Origin: Comamonadaceae bacterium PBBC2
GTDB lineage: Bacteria; Pseudomonadota; Gammaproteobacteria; Burkholderiales; Burkholderiaceae_C
Assembly (NCBI GenBank): GCA_002255935.1
Contig: NKIO01000007.1
Span: 20,154 to 84,153, forward strand
DNA: 64,000 nt
Direction of reading: 5' to 3'
The notes below the pieces were generated by a model. The model made no database searches and was not told where the DNA came from. It worked only from the letters and a program-made list of their open reading frames with translations. Below are positions 62,959 through 64,000 of the stretch, piece after piece (the first letter of the stretch is position 1; every line of letters starts with the position of its first letter). Made by a program: the position numbers and the translations under genes.

Positions 62959-63909
62959 ATGAGCCGAGGTGTTTTGTTTCTAAGCGCGCTGCTGCTATTG
63001 CCCACCACCCTGTGGGCTGCCAATGACAACGCGGTATTGCGCAGTCTTGCGCAGGCGGACCAGCAGCAACGGCAGCAGAAAAATGTAAATTGGAATGCCA
63101 CGCTGCAACACGACCGTGAGCGCGGTGAAGCCGTCAGAAAGCTGTTGAAGCGTGGCGAGAATCGAACCGCGAACGACTACGCCAATGCTGCAAGCATCTT
63201 GAACCATGGCGCGGGCGCGGCTGACTTCCGTTTGGCAGCTGCGCTGGCGGAAACAGCATTGGCTTTTGATCCTAAGAACAGAGAATTGATCCGAAACCGC
63301 GCCGTGACCTGGGACCGGATGCTGCTGGCCCAAAACCGCCCGCAGTGGTATGGCACCCAATATTCCAGACCGGGCAATGACAAGCCGTACGCACTAGACC
63401 CGGTGGATGACAAAGTATCTGACGCTGAGCGCGCTGAGCTGGGGCTACCCACATTGGTGGAGATGCGCAAGAAGATCGACAAACTGAACCAAGAAGATCC
63501 CCCCGCCAGCAAACCAGCTCCTGTGGCCATGAGTGCAGCAGCTTCTGCGGCCACCTTTTTTTTGGCGAAGGATCAAAACACCATGATTGCCCTCATCGAG
63601 AAGCAACCGGCATTGGGCTTGTTTTCGTTCAAGCTGGCCGAGGCCGGAATCGGTCAAGCGTTGCAAGCCCAATCCAGCGTGAAACTGCAGACCTTTGCGC
63701 AAAGCCGAAACAAAGCAGATGCCTTGGCAGTCGTCAAAGGTGAAAAGCCATTCTTCGAACCCATGAGTAGCAATGACGCCTGCTTCTTTAACTACAACGC
63801 AACCGTAGACGCCAAGCGCCAGTTGGTACTCGATGTGTCCTATGACTGCAGCGTCAAGCCTGGCCCACGCATCTATTGCTCCGGCCCTGAGAAGTCTCAA
63901 GCCGCATAG
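62959..63909 (+). CDS. Secreted protein, DUF6624-like
   Basis: 316 aa with a signal peptide (MSRGVLFLSALLLLPTTLWA); GGAAGGA precedes the ATG. The pattern QADQQQRQQKNVNWNATLQ, ...AAALAETALAF..., then NRPQWYGTQYSRPG followed by an acidic linker resembles DUF6624, a family without known function. The C-terminal ~110 residues contain three Cys (NDACFF, YDCSV, IYCSGP). The last codons overlap a convergent partial gene by 13 bp. Confidence 0.7.
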   Translation: MSRGVLFLSALLLLPTTLWAANDNAVLRSLAQADQQQRQQKNVNWNATLQHDRERGEAVRKLLKRGENRTANDYANAASILNHGAGAADFRLAAALAETALAFDPKNRELIRNRAVTWDRMLLAQNRPQWYGTQYSRPGNDKPYALDPVDDKVSDAERAELGLPTLVEMRKKIDKLNQEDPPASKPAPVAMSAAASAATFFLAKDQNTMIALIEKQPALGLFSFKLAEAGIGQALQAQSSVKLQTFAQSRNKADALAVVKGEKPFFEPMSSNDACFFNYNATVDAKRQLVLDVSYDCSVKPGPRIYCSGPEKSQAA

Positions 63910-64000
63910 CGAACCCGGCGATCCTGGAAGTAGCCCATAACGCGCTCAGGATTTTGCTCCAGCATCGCCATATGCTCGTTCGCAGCCTCGCGTAATTTGG
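63897..64000 (-). CDS. 3' end of a gene cut by the window edge
   Basis: An open minus-strand frame enters from the right edge and stops with TGA at 63897-63899, giving about 34 codons (KLREAANEHMAMLEQ...GYFQDRRVRYAA). The charged, helical C-terminus looks like real protein, but nothing allows a family assignment. It overlaps the end of the DUF6624-like gene by 13 bp in a tail-to-tail arrangement. The frame was too short for the ORF track. Confidence 0.45.
   Translation of the reverse strand, partial: KLREAANEHMAMLEQNPERVMGYFQDRRVRYAA

Overview
The window looks like chromosomal DNA of a Gram-negative betaproteobacterium, most likely a member of the Comamonadaceae (Rhodoferax/Acidovorax-like). 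The basis is GC-rich coding with strong Shine-Dalgarno sites, several large TonB-dependent receptors, Burkholderiales-type transporters and a dispersed ~60-bp intergenic repeat of a kind I recall from that family. No rRNA, tRNA, CRISPR or IS element was seen. Genus-level placement is inference.

Layout. 1-7.1 kb: an oligopeptide-type ABC importer with two substrate-binding proteins on the minus strand, divergent from two permeases and a double ATPase. 7.2-14.3 kb: a mixed accessory stretch (vapBC, a Uma2 nuclease-like protein, a secreted S33 hydrolase with a membrane AraC regulator, a cupin protein, a GNAT protein, an RDD protein and unknowns). 14.3-22.8 kb: first block of rhamnogalacturonan-I (RG-I) genes: a tandem CE12 acetylesterase, a PL22-like propeller, a TonB receptor and a PL11 RG lyase. 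22.8-26.8 kb: a lower-GC island with a degenerate NUDIX regulator, a metallophosphoesterase, a PD-(D/E)XK-like protein, a small unknown and a protein with a macrodomain-like end. 26.9-38.2 kb: the rhamnose operon (rhaD-rhaI-GH28-rhaM-GH2-esterase-DUF6250), divergent from a DeoR regulator and rhamnulokinase. 38.3-52.8 kb: a six-gene operon read leftward: GH105, GPH symporter, PL26, GH43/GH35 fusion, CE12/serine-hydrolase fusion, TonB receptor. 53-54.7 kb: two toxin-antitoxin modules. 54.8-64 kb: an RCC1-repeat secreted protein, a diguanylate cyclase, a TonB receptor with a His-rich companion, and a DUF6624-like secreted protein.

How the genes work together. The RG-I genes suggest a complete route. 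TonB receptors take fragments across the outer membrane. Secreted or periplasmic PL11, PL26, CE12, GH2 and GH43/GH35 enzymes cut and trim the backbone, acetyl groups and galactan side chains. A GPH symporter passes unsaturated oligosaccharides inward. Cytoplasmic GH105 and GH28 finish them, and rhamnose is metabolised by mutarotase, isomerase, kinase and a fused aldolase/dehydrogenase. There is no SusD-like protein, so this is not a Bacteroidetes-type locus. Galacturonate catabolism and a GH78/GH106 rhamnosidase are not in the window. A KdgR-like palindrome lies upstream of the GH105 operon and repeated TGATTG motifs lie between rhaD and the DeoR gene.

The most notable non-genic structure is a family of ten ~60-bp repeats, nine in the same orientation. 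They sit at gene ends throughout the accessory parts and bracket the toxin-antitoxin modules and other small units; two of them contribute the stop codons of neighbouring genes.
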